A stretch of DNA of 64,000 nt from positions 1 to 64,000 of the forward strand of contig JAEWJZ010000028.1 of assembly GCA_023386315.1 (NCBI GenBank). The letters run 5' to 3'. The notes beneath the pieces were generated by a model, which had not been told where the DNA came from, ran no database searches, and worked only from the letters and a program-made list of their open reading frames with translations. Below, piece by piece: positions 44,498 through 53,766 of the stretch. Numbering within the stretch: position 1 is the stretch's first letter; each line of letters starts with the position of its first letter. The stretch is from Bacillota bacterium. GTDB lineage: Bacteria; Bacillota; Clostridia; Lachnospirales; Lachnospiraceae. Made by a program: the position numbers and the translations under genes.

Positions 44498-45799
44498 ATG
44501 GAAAAAGAAAAAAGCACTTCGGGGTTTTCGATTATGAGCATTAAAATATCCGGAATTCCATTGCCCATTTATCTGGCTTTCACCGCAGTGACTGCGGTTT
44601 CCATTGCCATGAAATGGCTTCCGTCCGGCATGATCGGTGCGCTGCTTGTTATGATGATTTTTGGAGGACTTTTTAATATCATTGGAAATAATCTCCCCAT
44701 TGTCAAAACCTTTTTGGGCGGTGGTGCGATTGTGTGTATCTTTGCTTCAGCTGCTCTTGTTTATACCGGTCTGATTCCGGAAAACATAGTGGAAAATGTA
44801 GACCAGTTTATGAATAAAACCGGATTTTTAAATTTCTACATAGCAGCCTTAATTACCGGAAGTATCCTTGGTATGGACCGGTCACTTTTGTTAAAAGCAG
44901 CAGTAAGGTTTCTCCCGGTTGCTCTTTGCGCCATGACCGTTGCAATCTTAAGTGTGGGCGCAGTGGGAGCATTGGTTGGCTATGGCTTTGTAGATGCAGT
45001 AATGTATGTGGCAATCCCCATGATGGGAGGCGGAATGGGAGCCGGGGTGGTTCCGCTGTCCGGCATGTATGCGGAAGCGCTTCACACAGATTCTGCCGCT
45101 GTCATATCGCGGATGATACCGGCTTCTACTCTGGGAAATGTAATGGCAATTGTTGGCGCCGGACTCCTTGCAAAGCTGGGAGATGTAAAACCAGGTTTAA
45201 CTGGAAACGGCCGTCTCATGAGAAATCACAATTCTGAAATGAATGAAAAGAAGAATTCTTCTGTCAGTCTGGAAGAATTGGGAATCGGTATGATTACCGC
45301 TATGTTTTTCTTTTTACTTGGTGTTATTATCAATAAATTTGTTCCAGCAGTTCACTCTTATGCATGGATGATTATTCTGGTGGCTGTGAGCAAGGCCTGT
45401 GGCTTTATTCCTGTGAAATTTGAGGATTCAGCCCGCCAGTGGTCCCAGTTTGTTATGAAAAACTGGACCAGTGCGCTTTTAGTGGGAATCGGAATTTCCA
45501 TGATTGATTTAGGCGCAGTAGCGAAAGCTGTGAGCCCCATGTATCTTCTTCTTGTATTTGTAGTAGTTGGAAGCGTTTCCGTAGGTGCCGCTATCGGCGG
45601 TTATCTGGTCGGTTTTTATCCGGTAGAGTCTGCTATTACTGCCGGGCTTTGCACAACCAATATGGGCGGAACAGGAGATATCGCGGTACTTTCTGCAGCC
45701 AAAAGAATGGAGCTTCTGCCATTTGCCCAGATTGCTACCAGAATCTGCGGTGCACTCATTCTGATTGTAGCAAGTCTGCTGACTCAGATCTTATTTTAA
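44498..45799 (+). CDS. 2-hydroxycarboxylate transporter family (malate/citrate carrier)
   Basis: This 433-residue membrane protein of the 2-HCT (CitS/MaeP/CimH) family has about 11 membrane segments and both re-entrant-loop signatures: GGGMGAGVVPLSGMYAE (about 178-194) and TAGLCTTNMGGTGDIAVLSA (about 390-409). These carriers move malate or citrate by proton or sodium symport or exchange. Coupling to malic enzyme suggests malate. ATG directly follows the malic enzyme stop. Confidence 0.9.
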   Translation: MEKEKSTSGFSIMSIKISGIPLPIYLAFTAVTAVSIAMKWLPSGMIGALLVMMIFGGLFNIIGNNLPIVKTFLGGGAIVCIFASAALVYTGLIPENIVENVDQFMNKTGFLNFYIAALITGSILGMDRSLLLKAAVRFLPVALCAMTVAILSVGAVGALVGYGFVDAVMYVAIPMMGGGMGAGVVPLSGMYAEALHTDSAAVISRMIPASTLGNVMAIVGAGLLAKLGDVKPGLTGNGRLMRNHNSEMNEKKNSSVSLEELGIGMITAMFFFLLGVIINKFVPAVHSYAWMIILVAVSKACGFIPVKFEDSARQWSQFVMKNWTSALLVGIGISMIDLGAVAKAVSPMYLLLVFVVVGSVSVGAAIGGYLVGFYPVESAITAGLCTTNMGGTGDIAVLSAAKRMELLPFAQIATRICGALILIVASLLTQILF

Positions 45800-45823
45800 A
45801 TATAGTTAAAAGGGTATAAACAG

Positions 45824-45916
45824 ATCCTCCAATAAAAGATGTTTTTCAGGTCATAATTGCTTCTTTCCTAGAAAAGTAATTAGAATCTGTAACAGTCTTT
45901 ATTGGAGGATTTTTTG
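45824..45916 (+). terminator. Terminator of the malate operon
   Basis: ATCCTCCAATAAAAGA (45824-45839) pairs with TCTTTATTGGAGGAT (45896-45910) with one bulge, followed by TTTTTT. The loop of about 56 nt is long but the stem is strong. Confidence 0.7.
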
Positions 45917-45958
45917 TAAATTATATTCAATAATGGTTGGAAAAAAGGTGACTTTTTG

Positions 45959-45977
45959 CGCAGTATATCTCATACTG
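45959..45977 (+). repeat. Left inverted repeat of the second predicted switch
   Basis: CGCAGTATATCTCATACTG, exact reverse complement of 46309-46327. With the next two bases it forms a dyad of CGCAGTAT and ATACTGCG around a 5-bp centre, as expected for a recombinase site. Confidence 0.8.
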
Positions 45978-46011
45978 CGGTTGCAAAATTATATATATTT
46001 CGACAATTCTC

Positions 46012-46040
46012 ATTATAAATTAATTGGTTTTCTTTGTCAA
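46012..46040 (-). promoter_or_regulatory. Consensus sigma-A promoter inside the second switch, facing left
   Basis: On the minus strand: TTGACA (46035-46040), exactly 17 bp, TATAAT (46012-46017). Both boxes match consensus fully. No minus-strand gene follows. Confidence 0.85.
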
Positions 46041-46123
46041 ACAACAGTTTATAAAAGGATATTTAGTACAATTGTAAGAAAAAAAAGGAAATTTTACTTA
46101 AAATTTATATGACATAAACTCAT

Positions 46124-46270
46124 TCATTTCAGAACGCCGTCAAGGACTGCGTCATCTTGATATTCTGCCGGATTAATACTGCTGTAAGTATCTATCCCCT
46201 CTTTAATGTTATCCCTCTATACCAGTATAACAGGTTTAATCGCCGTCTCAACAACCGTCAGTACTGCCAT
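46124..46270 (-). pseudogene. Decayed coding fragment inside the second switch
   Basis: On the minus strand, one frame reads MAVLTVVETAIKPVILV, a TAG stop, then RDNIKEGIDTYSSINPAEYQ to DDAVLDGVLK and TGA. A neighbouring frame upstream gives YENIRNTVVYGSTDG, which could join by a frameshift. It reads as old protein sequence of unknown family, carried as filler in the segment. Confidence 0.35.
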
Positions 46271-46308
46271 AAACCACCGTATTTCTTATGTTTTCATAGC
46301 CGTGTACA

Positions 46309-46327
46309 CAGTATGAGATATACTGCG
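46309..46327 (-). repeat. Right inverted repeat of the second predicted switch
   Basis: CAGTATGAGATATACTGCG on the plus strand, perfect inverted copy of 45959-45977. Confidence 0.8.
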
Positions 46328-46469
46328 AAAATTGCACGCAGGCGTGAAAAAGCTTAAAAAGACAGAGAAAACGGAGGTGTCCTATGATAATAACTTAAAT
46401 AATTGCGGGTAGATACAAAAGAGGAGACCGGTGTCAGTTATCCGGAATAAATGAAAGAGGGAATGTAAA

Positions 46470-48008
46470 GTGAAAAAGTGGTTTGAGGATTTAAAAGTTG
46501 CAAAGAAACTGTTAATCAGCTATCTTCTGGTTGTTGCACTTACCGTTATTATTGCCGGTGTGGGTATCTTTTCAGTGCTGCATATTAATAGAAGCTATAG
46601 CCGTATTTTCAACGAAAATAATAAAGCGCTGAACGATATAAATAATACAGCTGCTCAGTTAGCAGCATCTGATGATGCAGTGTCTGATCAGGCTGACAAA
46701 TTATTCAATGATTTATCTGCTCTGTCTGATAAGATTTCAGGTGAAAGTGTGGCGGCCGCAAATGCCAATACCAGGGCTGCACTGGTTATTATCATTATAA
46801 TTTCATTGATTCTGCTGGTCTCTGTTATTCTTTCCATATATCTGTCCAGATATATGTCAGATATCATTGCTTATCCCCTGTATATTTTTGAGTCGTTTGC
46901 AAGTATGGTTGCTGTGGGAGATTTTGGAGTTGACAGGATTGCGGGTGAAAAAGAGAGAGCCTGGGCTGCAAGGAAAGATGAAGTCGGTGGTCTGGCAAGT
47001 GCGTTCGACCAGATGATTATCAATAATATCCAGCAGGCCGAGACAACCCGGGCTATTGCGGACGGTGATTTAACAACCGTTGTTACCATACGTTCAGAAG
47101 AGGATATTCTTGGTAAAGCGCTGGCAGAATTAGTTGAAAAATTTCATAACCTGGCATCTTCTATCACAGCCATTGCGGAACAGGTTAATTCCGGATCCGG
47201 TCAGGTATCTGACGGTGCCCAGGCTTTATCCAGCGGAACAACCGAACAGGCAGCAACACTGGAGGAGTTAAATGCGTCCATCGGCAGTGTGGCGGAACAG
47301 GCATCAAAAAATGCCCAGAGCGTTGCCAATGCAGCCGGATATGTAAATCAGGCCGGCCAGGGCGTTGTGGAGAGTAACGAACATATGCAGGAGTTAAATA
47401 CTGCAATGAAGGAGATTGGAGAGTCATCTCAGGAGATATCCAAAATCACAAAACTTGTGGAGGATATTGCATTTCAGACTAACATTCTTGCGCTCAATGC
47501 TGCTGTGGAAGCAGCCCGTGCAGGCGATGCCGGTAAAGGATTTGCTGTAGTGGCTGACGAAGTGCGCAATTTGGCAGCAAAATCTGCAGATGCCGCAAAA
47601 CAGACGGCAGATTTAATTCAAAAATCCGTCACCATGGTATCTCATGGTGAACGTCTCGCCGACGATACACTGAAACTGTTATTTACGGTGGAAGAAAAGG
47701 CTCAAATGGTGGAACAGGCTATTAAGGAGATCGAAGCTGCCTCCACCGAACAGGCAGGAGCCATCGAGCAGATTAACCAGGGACTGTCACAAGTGTCTGC
47801 AGTTGTACAGACTAACGCAGCTACGGCAGAAGAGAGCTCAGCGGCCAGTGAAGAACTTGCTGCGCAGGCTGAAATGCTGCAGCAGGAAGTGAAAAAATTC
47901 AAGCTTCATGAGGAATATACAAATCATGCCAGATCAAAGTCCGGGGGACTTTTTGACGATACGAAACATGCATCAGCAGCTGCTGCCGGTTCAATTGCAA
48001 AGTATTAA
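46470..48008 (+). CDS. Methyl-accepting chemotaxis protein with a minimal sensor domain
   Basis: This 512-residue receptor has membrane helices at about 14-37 and 104-126 with only about 67 helical residues outside, then HAMP (about 127-215) and a long signalling hairpin with the conserved tip [39 protein letters not shown]. It feeds CheA/CheW to control movement. The small external domain cannot hold a Cache sensor, so it may sense through a partner or the membrane. GTG 46470 follows AGAGGGA. Its only strong upstream promoter is in the predicted invertible segment. Confidence 0.9.
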   Translation: MKKWFEDLKVAKKLLISYLLVVALTVIIAGVGIFSVLHINRSYSRIFNENNKALNDINNTAAQLAASDDAVSDQADKLFNDLSALSDKISGESVAAANANTRAALVIIIIISLILLVSVILSIYLSRYMSDIIAYPLYIFESFASMVAVGDFGVDRIAGEKERAWAARKDEVGGLASAFDQMIINNIQQAETTRAIADGDLTTVVTIRSEEDILGKALAELVEKFHNLASSITAIAEQVNSGSGQVSDGAQALSSGTTEQAATLEELNASIGSVAEQASKNAQSVANAAGYVNQAGQGVVESNEHMQELNTAMKEIGESSQEISKITKLVEDIAFQTNILALNAAVEAARAGDAGKGFAVVADEVRNLAAKSADAAKQTADLIQKSVTMVSHGERLADDTLKLLFTVEEKAQMVEQAIKEIEAASTEQAGAIEQINQGLSQVSAVVQTNAATAEESSAASEELAAQAEMLQQEVKKFKLHEEYTNHARSKSGGLFDDTKHASAAAAGSIAKY

Positions 48009-48068
48009 TGTTTCGCAGACGGGAGGAAGATCATCCAAAGAACCATTTTCATGGTAACAGATGAGAAG

Positions 48069-48112
48069 CAGACATCAGATAGTCTTAAGAGGACAACCTG
48101 ATGTCTGTTTTT
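48069..48112 (+). terminator. Terminator of the chemoreceptor gene
   Basis: CAGACATCAG (48069-48078) pairs with CTGATGTCTG (48098-48107), followed by five T residues. Confidence 0.85.
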
Positions 48113-48176
48113 CCTCCTTCTGTTCAGAGTAAGCTCCTTATGATATGATAGATAAAAAGAGAGGGGAGGAATAACG

Positions 48177-49346
48177 ATGAAACTCTTTCATTTGTCCGAC
48201 TTACATATCGGAAAACAGTTAAACGGTTACAGCTTAACGGAAAACCAGAAAGCTGTGTTAAACCAGATTGTGGACCATGCAGCTGTGGAAAAACCCGATG
48301 CTATTTTAATCTGCGGCGATATTTATGATAAAACAGTTCCCTCAGCAGAATCCTATACCATATTCGGGGGATTTTTAGATGCGCTTTCCATGATCAGACC
48401 GCAGCCGGCAGTTCTTATCATAGCCGGAAATCATGATTCTCCCGAAAGGCTTTCCTATGCGGGTTCATTTTTGGAAAAGCACTCCATTCATTTGTCCGTG
48501 ATGCCGCCCCAAAGTCAGGATGAGTACTTAAAAAAAGTGGTGCTTTCCGATGAATCCGGACCAGTTAATTTCTATCTGCTGCCTTTTTTAAAGCCCGGAT
48601 ACGTAAGAAATCTTTTCCCGGACAACCAGCCCGAAGGATACGAAAATGCCGTCAGGGAGGTTCTGGCAAGAGAAACCATAGATACTGGGGAGCGAAATGT
48701 CCTTTTATCCCATCAGTTTTATACCGGGGGAAGCACAGATCCGGAAACCTGTGAATCAGAACAGGCGGTCATTATGGCCGGAGGACTGGACCGGGTGAAC
48801 GTTTCCGTACTTCCGGCGTTTGATTATGTAGCGCTTGGGCATCTTCACGGACCCCAGAAGGTTTCAAAGGACTGGATCCGCTACTGCGGGACGCCATTTA
48901 AATATTCGGTCAGTGAGGAGCATCACAGGAAAGGAATCACTGTCATACATATGGGAGCAAAGGGCGAAGAACCTGTCTTTGAAGCTCTTCCTCTTCGGGG
49001 AATTCAGGAGGTCAGACGGGAAAGAGGTACTTTAGAGGAGGTTTTAAGCCGCGCAGATGATGAAAACCGCCATGATTTTGTGAGCGTTACCTTAACTGAT
49101 GAAGAGGAGCCTTACCGGATCAGAGAACAGTTAAAGGAAATTTACGATTATCTGCTGGAACTGAAGGTGGACAATGTGCGCACCAGGGAAAAAATGATGG
49201 AGGAAGAGGAGCGGGTACCCGTTTTAAATCCACTGGAAGCCTTTCGGCAGTTTTATAAGACGGTAAGCGGGGAAGAGATGACAGAGGAAGCTTATCTAGC
49301 CATGGAGAAAATTGTGCAGGAAGCAAAGGAGGAGGAAGGATTATGA
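48177..49346 (+). CDS. sbcD: Exonuclease SbcCD subunit D
   Basis: This 389-residue Mre11-type nuclease shows the metallophosphatase motifs LSDLHIGK (Asp8, His10), CGDIYDK, AGNHDSPERL, LSHQF and ALGHLHGPQ. With SbcC it cuts hairpins and protein-blocked DNA ends. GAGGGGAGGA precedes ATG. Its last 4 nt overlap the sbcC start. Confidence 0.95.
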   Translation: MKLFHLSDLHIGKQLNGYSLTENQKAVLNQIVDHAAVEKPDAILICGDIYDKTVPSAESYTIFGGFLDALSMIRPQPAVLIIAGNHDSPERLSYAGSFLEKHSIHLSVMPPQSQDEYLKKVVLSDESGPVNFYLLPFLKPGYVRNLFPDNQPEGYENAVREVLARETIDTGERNVLLSHQFYTGGSTDPETCESEQAVIMAGGLDRVNVSVLPAFDYVALGHLHGPQKVSKDWIRYCGTPFKYSVSEEHHRKGITVIHMGAKGEEPVFEALPLRGIQEVRRERGTLEEVLSRADDENRHDFVSVTLTDEEEPYRIREQLKEIYDYLLELKVDNVRTREKMMEEEERVPVLNPLEAFRQFYKTVSGEEMTEEAYLAMEKIVQEAKEEEGL

Positions 49347-52300
49347 AACCGCTGAAACTGACGATGTCGGCGTTCGGTTCCTACAAAGATGTGGAAACGG
49401 TAGATTTTGAAATAGCCGGACATGGAATTTTTCTGATCACCGGAGATACCGGTTCTGGAAAAACTACGATCTTTGATGCTGTTTCCTTTGCCCTTTTTGG
49501 TGAAACCAGCGGACAAAGAAGAGAACCCTCCATGATGCGCAGCCAGTATGCAGACGGGGACAGGGAAACCTTTGTTGCCTTACGCTTTTTAGAACAGGGG
49601 GAAATATATGAGATTACCAGAAGCCCGTCTTATTTAAGAATCAGTAAACGGAAGAATAAGGACGGAGAGTATGCTAAAATCTCAGTTCCTGCAAAAGCCT
49701 CCCTGATTCTTCCAACTGGTCTGGAATTTGCGGGTAATCTCCGTGATATCAACCAGAAGATTGAAGAGATCATCGGGGTGGATTTAAGCCAGTTTTCCCA
49801 GATTGCGATGATTGCACAGGGAGATTATTTAAAACTTCTTCTCGCTGCCTCCAGGGAGAGAAAAGAGATCTTTTCCAGAATTTTCAATACAGGAATTTAC
49901 AGCCGCATCCAGTATAAATTAAAGGAAAAAAATAACTTTTATGCCGGAAAGCTGGAGGATAACCGAAAGCTTACCATCCATGAGACAGGAAACGTGGAGT
50001 TGTTACAGAACAGCATTCATGAAGATGAGTGGCTTAAACTGCTGGAATATCCGGAGACCAAAACGGAAGAGATTATAAACAGACTGTCCGCCATTTTAAA
50101 TGAAATCCGTGATAAAGAAAAGCTGCTGTCTGATGAGAGGGAAAAAAACAGTGAACTTCTTTCCGGTGTGCAAAGCAAACGAAATCTGGCACTGGAGCAG
50201 AACCGGCTTTTTGACAGGTTACAGGAAGCTTCTGACCGTGTGGAAGCGCTTAAGCTTCAAAGTGATGACTGGAACAGGAAGAAAGAACAGCTTGCCAGGG
50301 GGGAGCTTGCTGAAAAAGCATATACGGCGGAGATACAGTATAAGGATAAAAAAAGTGACTGTGAAGCAGCTTTGAAGCGGGAAAAATGGCTTGAGGAAGA
50401 GCTTAAAAAAACAGAGGAAATACTGGCTGTGGCAAAGAAAGCAGCTATGGAAAGCCGGGAGGTATCACAAAATGAAGTACCAAAACTTTCGATTCTTTTA
50501 GACCGGCTGAATTCATCCATGCCTCTGTATGAGGATTGGAGAAAAACAGAAGAACTGTGCCGGATCAGAAAAAACGAAGAAGAGGAGTCAGAAAAACGGT
50601 TTGAGGAAGCAGAAAATGAATATGGAAGAATCAGCCTGCGCTTAAAAGAATATGAAAAGCAGCAGGAACTTTTATCAGCCGCCGCCGCAAAACTCCCGGA
50701 GCTAAGACTTTTGAAAGCTGAGTATACGGGAAAGGAAGAGGCTCTAAAAAATCTGTTTCCGGCATTAAAACAGATACGTTCTGACCAGCTTTTACTGGCC
50801 CGGCTCAGGCTGTCTGAAGAAGCCGTACAGACTGCATATGAAGAAGCTCAGTTCCAATATTCCATCCGCTATCAAAGTTTTTTTAACCAGCAGGCAGGCC
50901 TGCTGGCCCGTGACCTGATTGAGGGAAATCCTTGCCCTGTCTGTGGTTCTGTCCATCACCCTCAAAAAGCGAAGCTTTCCGGGGAGAGAATCACTGCAGA
51001 AATGGTAGATGAGGCCAGAATGAAACGGGATCAGGCAAATGAGAGCCGGTCTGAAGCAGAACTGCTGGCTGTTAAAAAACAGGAAAGCTGCCGCCACCAG
51101 GAAGAACTGATAAAAAAGGAGGCCGGTCTGCTGCTCGACCCCTCCAGTGACTGGGATTCATTGGAAGAACAGTTAATTGTTAAAGAAAAAGAAACAAATC
51201 TTCTGTTAATAAAAGCAGAGGATGAAGAAAAACAAGCCAGAAAAGCAGAAGAAAAGCTAAAGAGCCTGATAGAAAATAAACAGAAGGATCGAAACCGCAT
51301 AACCATACTGGAAAGGGTAAGAGAAGAACTCCGGAGTGTATGGCAGGATAAGAAAGTGAAAAATTCCGCCCTGTCTGCACAACGGGAGCAATTGGAAAAA
51401 AGACTTCCCTATCCGGATTTGAGGCAGGCGAAAATCCAGCAGGAAAAGCTGAAAAACAGAAGAGATCTGCTGCTTTCGGCAGAAAAGGAGGCAAATGAAA
51501 AGTTTCTTCTGCTATCGGAAGAGGAACGGGAGAAGAGGGGACGTCTTGCTTCATTAAAAGAGAACAGAGAGGTGCTTTTAACTGCACAGGAGAGCGCAAA
51601 AGAAGCTTACTTCTCACAGCTTTGCAGGCTGGGCTTTTCTGATGAAGAAGAATATCTGAAAGCAAAGATGTCTTCAGAACAGAGAAAAACCTGGCAGCAG
51701 GAGGTAAGGGGCTACGAGGAAGCATGTCTCACTGCCGAAACGATTTTTAATCAGTATAAAGATGAGACAAAAGGACGGGAACGAATCGATACATCGCTCT
51801 GGGAGGAAGAAGCAGAAGCCCTGCAAAAAGAGCAAAAGATTCTACAGCTGAAATCTGCGGAAATCGCAGGGATCAAAAGCCGTGCAGAACGGGCAGAAAG
51901 CAATTTAAAGAAGCTTTGGAAGGAACGGAAAGAGCTGGAAAAGCAATACCAGCTGTACCACAGCCTAAACCAGACAGCCAATGGAAAGCTTTCCGTAAGC
52001 CTGGATTTCCAGACCTATGTGCAGCGCCAGTACTTTAATCAGATGGTCCATGCCGCAAATAAACGGTTAAAGGTCATGTCTGACGGTCAGTTCCTTCTGC
52101 AATGCCGGGATTTAAATTCCTTAGGGAAACAGGGAGAGGTCGGACTGGATCTTGATGTGTACAGTCTGGCCACCGGCCAGGTACGTGATGTGAAAACATT
52201 GTCTGGCGGAGAATCCTTTATGGCAGCCCTGGCGATGGCTCTGGGAATGGCGGATATTATTCAGAGGACGGCTGGAAATGTGCGGATGGATGCCATGTTT

Positions 52301-52507
52301 ATTGATGAAGGCTTCGGATCACTGGATGAGGAATCCAGATTAAGAGCAGTGAGAATTCTTTTAGAGCTGGCAGGGGAACACAGGCTGATTGGAATTATCT
52401 CTCATGTAAGCGAATTAAAAGAGCAGATTGATAAGAAGCTGACTGTTATAAAAAGTGAGAGCGGCAGTAAAATCCGGTGGGATCTGGATCATATAACTGC
52501 CATTTGA
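49343..52507 (+). CDS. sbcC: Exonuclease SbcCD subunit C
   Basis: This 1054-residue Rad50-type ATPase has the N-terminal Walker A (GDTGSGKTTIFDA, about 33-45) and Q-loop region, two long coiled coils, the zinc hook CPVCG at about 531-535, and a C-terminal head with signature LSGGESFMAALAMALGMAD (about 953) and Walker B DAMFIDEGFGSLD. It is full length and coupled to sbcD. The large inverted palindromes of the two switches are the kind of structure SbcCD can process, though no link is shown. Confidence 0.95.
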   Translation: MKPLKLTMSAFGSYKDVETVDFEIAGHGIFLITGDTGSGKTTIFDAVSFALFGETSGQRREPSMMRSQYADGDRETFVALRFLEQGEIYEITRSPSYLRISKRKNKDGEYAKISVPAKASLILPTGLEFAGNLRDINQKIEEIIGVDLSQFSQIAMIAQGDYLKLLLAASRERKEIFSRIFNTGIYSRIQYKLKEKNNFYAGKLEDNRKLTIHETGNVELLQNSIHEDEWLKLLEYPETKTEEIINRLSAILNEIRDKEKLLSDEREKNSELLSGVQSKRNLALEQNRLFDRLQEASDRVEALKLQSDDWNRKKEQLARGELAEKAYTAEIQYKDKKSDCEAALKREKWLEEELKKTEEILAVAKKAAMESREVSQNEVPKLSILLDRLNSSMPLYEDWRKTEELCRIRKNEEEESEKRFEEAENEYGRISLRLKEYEKQQELLSAAAAKLPELRLLKAEYTGKEEALKNLFPALKQIRSDQLLLARLRLSEEAVQTAYEEAQFQYSIRYQSFFNQQAGLLARDLIEGNPCPVCGSVHHPQKAKLSGERITAEMVDEARMKRDQANESRSEAELLAVKKQESCRHQEELIKKEAGLLLDPSSDWDSLEEQLIVKEKETNLLLIKAEDEEKQARKAEEKLKSLIENKQKDRNRITILERVREELRSVWQDKKVKNSALSAQREQLEKRLPYPDLRQAKIQQEKLKNRRDLLLSAEKEANEKFLLLSEEEREKRGRLASLKENREVLLTAQESAKEAYFSQLCRLGFSDEEEYLKAKMSSEQRKTWQQEVRGYEEACLTAETIFNQYKDETKGRERIDTSLWEEEAEALQKEQKILQLKSAEIAGIKSRAERAESNLKKLWKERKELEKQYQLYHSLNQTANGKLSVSLDFQTYVQRQYFNQMVHAANKRLKVMSDGQFLLQCRDLNSLGKQGEVGLDLDVYSLATGQVRDVKTLSGGESFMAALAMALGMADIIQRTAGNVRMDAMFIDEGFGSLDEESRLRAVRILLELAGEHRLIGIISHVSELKEQIDKKLTVIKSESGSKIRWDLDHITAI

Positions 52508-52517
52508 TAAGTGCTTA

Positions 52518-52561
52518 AAGCGGGAGACTGGGATCATAACTGTCAGTTTTCCCGCTTGTTT
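52518..52561 (+). terminator. Terminator of sbcDC
   Basis: AAGCGGGA (52518-52525) pairs with TCCCGCTT (52550-52557); the T run after it is weak. It may also serve the convergent XRE gene. Confidence 0.6.
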
Positions 52562-52568
52562 CCTGCAG

Positions 52569-52889
52569 CTATCTCCTTAATTTTTTCTGACCTTCAAACA
52601 GAAGGTTTAACAGATTGTCGAAATCCTGATCCTTTAATGGCTCCAGTTCTGTGATCAGTTCATGAAGCAGGATGGGGTTTGGATTTTCTTCATCAAAAAA
52701 TTCCCTTGGCGATATTCCGAAAAATTCACAAATCAACAGAAAGTGTTCCATTGACGGTGTCGTATTTTTTGATTCGATATCGCTGATGTAATTTTCTGTC
52801 TGTCCCAGCGATAGGCTCATTTCTCTGGCAGATATGCCTTTTTTTGTCCGAAGCTGTGCCAGTCTTATCGGTATGTAATTCTCATCCAT
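52569..52889 (-). CDS. XRE-family transcriptional regulator
   Basis: This 106-residue protein has a HTH_3 domain at about 8-62 (IRLAQLRTKKGISAREMSLS, then LGQTENYISDIESKNTTPSM) and an acidic C-terminal tail. The start at MDENYIP has AAGGAG 10 nt upstream; an ATG 9 nt earlier is too close to that site. It stands alone, and its target is unknown. Confidence 0.85.
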   Translation of the reverse strand: MDENYIPIRLAQLRTKKGISAREMSLSLGQTENYISDIESKNTTPSMEHFLLICEFFGISPREFFDEENPNPILLHELITELEPLKDQDFDNLLNLLFEGQKKLRR

Positions 52890-53052
52890 TGATATCATTC
52901 TCCTTCCAAAAACTTAATATTACAATTATAGAAGACTATTTGCGATGATTCAATAGAAAACAGACAATATTTTTTTTATTATATAAATTTTTGCAAAAAT
53001 AAGGTCTGACTCATCAGCTGCTTTATTCAAAACAAATCCGGTAATAAAGGAA

Positions 53053-53081
53053 TAGACGAAACACATGTTTTGTTTTATAAT
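53053..53081 (+). promoter_or_regulatory. Promoter of the ThyX-like/folA operon
   Basis: TAGACG (53053-53058, 4 of 6), 17-bp spacer, TATAAT (53076-53081, 6 of 6), about 48 nt before the first gene. Confidence 0.6.
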
Positions 53082-53128
53082 GGATGGGACTATGAAACAG
53101 GGAATCCGCATTCAGAAAGGAAGATACC

Positions 53129-53752
53129 ATGTTAAAATGTGAAAGAACCAGTGTTATGAACATAGAAAATGCCATTCGTGGTGCAAGAAACCCGATGAAC
53201 AGCTGGGACCGTATGGACAGCGAATACAACGAGGATGGTGAATACATTCTTGGACCCAACGATCTGGGTCTTGCCAGACGCTTAAGAAAGGCCGGCAGCG
53301 ACCACAGAAAGTTCATTCGCCAGATCTTTGTTTCTGTAGATGTGACGGCTCCCCTGTATTGGTGGAAGGAATACGATACCTATAAAGTATCTACCGTAGC
53401 GAACTCCACAAGCACCATGCACAGGATGCATTCTAAACCATTTGATATGGATGACTTCAGCCATGACCATATGACAGAGGGAACGCTTGCCTTTATGGGA
53501 ACGGTTGTGGAAGAATTGGAAAAGATCCGGCTGCGCTATATTGAAACAAAAAACAAGGCTGACTGGTATGATATGATCCAGCTTCTCCCCACCAGTTATA
53601 ACCAGATGCGCACATGCACATTGAATTATGAAACTTTAATCAATATTTATTTTGCAAGAAGAGGGCACAAATTAAAGGAATGGCATACATTCTGCAGCTG
53701 GATTGAAACGCTCCCCTATGCGAAGGAGCTGATTCTTGCAGAGGAAGAATAA
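53129..53752 (+). CDS. Conserved protein, possibly ThyX-like, coupled to DHFR
   Basis: This 207-residue soluble protein has the striking central block FVSVDVTAPLYWWKEYDTYK, then VSTVANSTSTMHRMHSK. The Trp-Trp pair followed by an SxxNSxS-type stretch recalls the ThyX motif RHRxxSxNxxSxR of flavin-dependent thymidylate synthase, but the RHR is not kept. It lies 14 nt before a DHFR gene, the usual neighbour of a thymidylate synthase. The link to ThyX is inference; it may be an inactive relative or a distinct folate/nucleotide enzyme. AGAAAGGAAG precedes ATG. Confidence 0.5.
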   Translation: MLKCERTSVMNIENAIRGARNPMNSWDRMDSEYNEDGEYILGPNDLGLARRLRKAGSDHRKFIRQIFVSVDVTAPLYWWKEYDTYKVSTVANSTSTMHRMHSKPFDMDDFSHDHMTEGTLAFMGTVVEELEKIRLRYIETKNKADWYDMIQLLPTSYNQMRTCTLNYETLINIYFARRGHKLKEWHTFCSWIETLPYAKELILAEEE

Positions 53753-53766
53753 AGGTGGACATGCTT

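Larger units (their letters stand above)
45959..46327. promoter_or_regulatory. Predicted invertible promoter segment upstream of the chemoreceptor gene
   Basis: Perfect 19-bp inverted repeats bound a segment with a consensus promoter that faces left. Its only target there is the terminator of the oppositely directed malate operon, so it serves no gene as assembled. Inverted, its boxes would lie at 46246-46251 and 46269-46274 facing right, with a start near 46281 and about 189 nt of leader before the receptor gene. The stretch 46328-46469 shows no convincing promoter of its own. No recombinase gene is adjacent, so the enzyme at 18598 or another would have to act in trans. Confidence 0.7.

Noticed and set aside
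46157..46357. 66-codon plus-strand ORF in the second switch
   Set aside because: It spans the right inverted repeat, has no ribosome site and shows no protein family.
46384..46465. Cyclic-di-GMP riboswitch before the chemoreceptor
   Set aside because: Some bases look like class II elements, but the conserved AACCGACC-type core and pseudoknot partners could not be matched, so it is not reported as a riboswitch.
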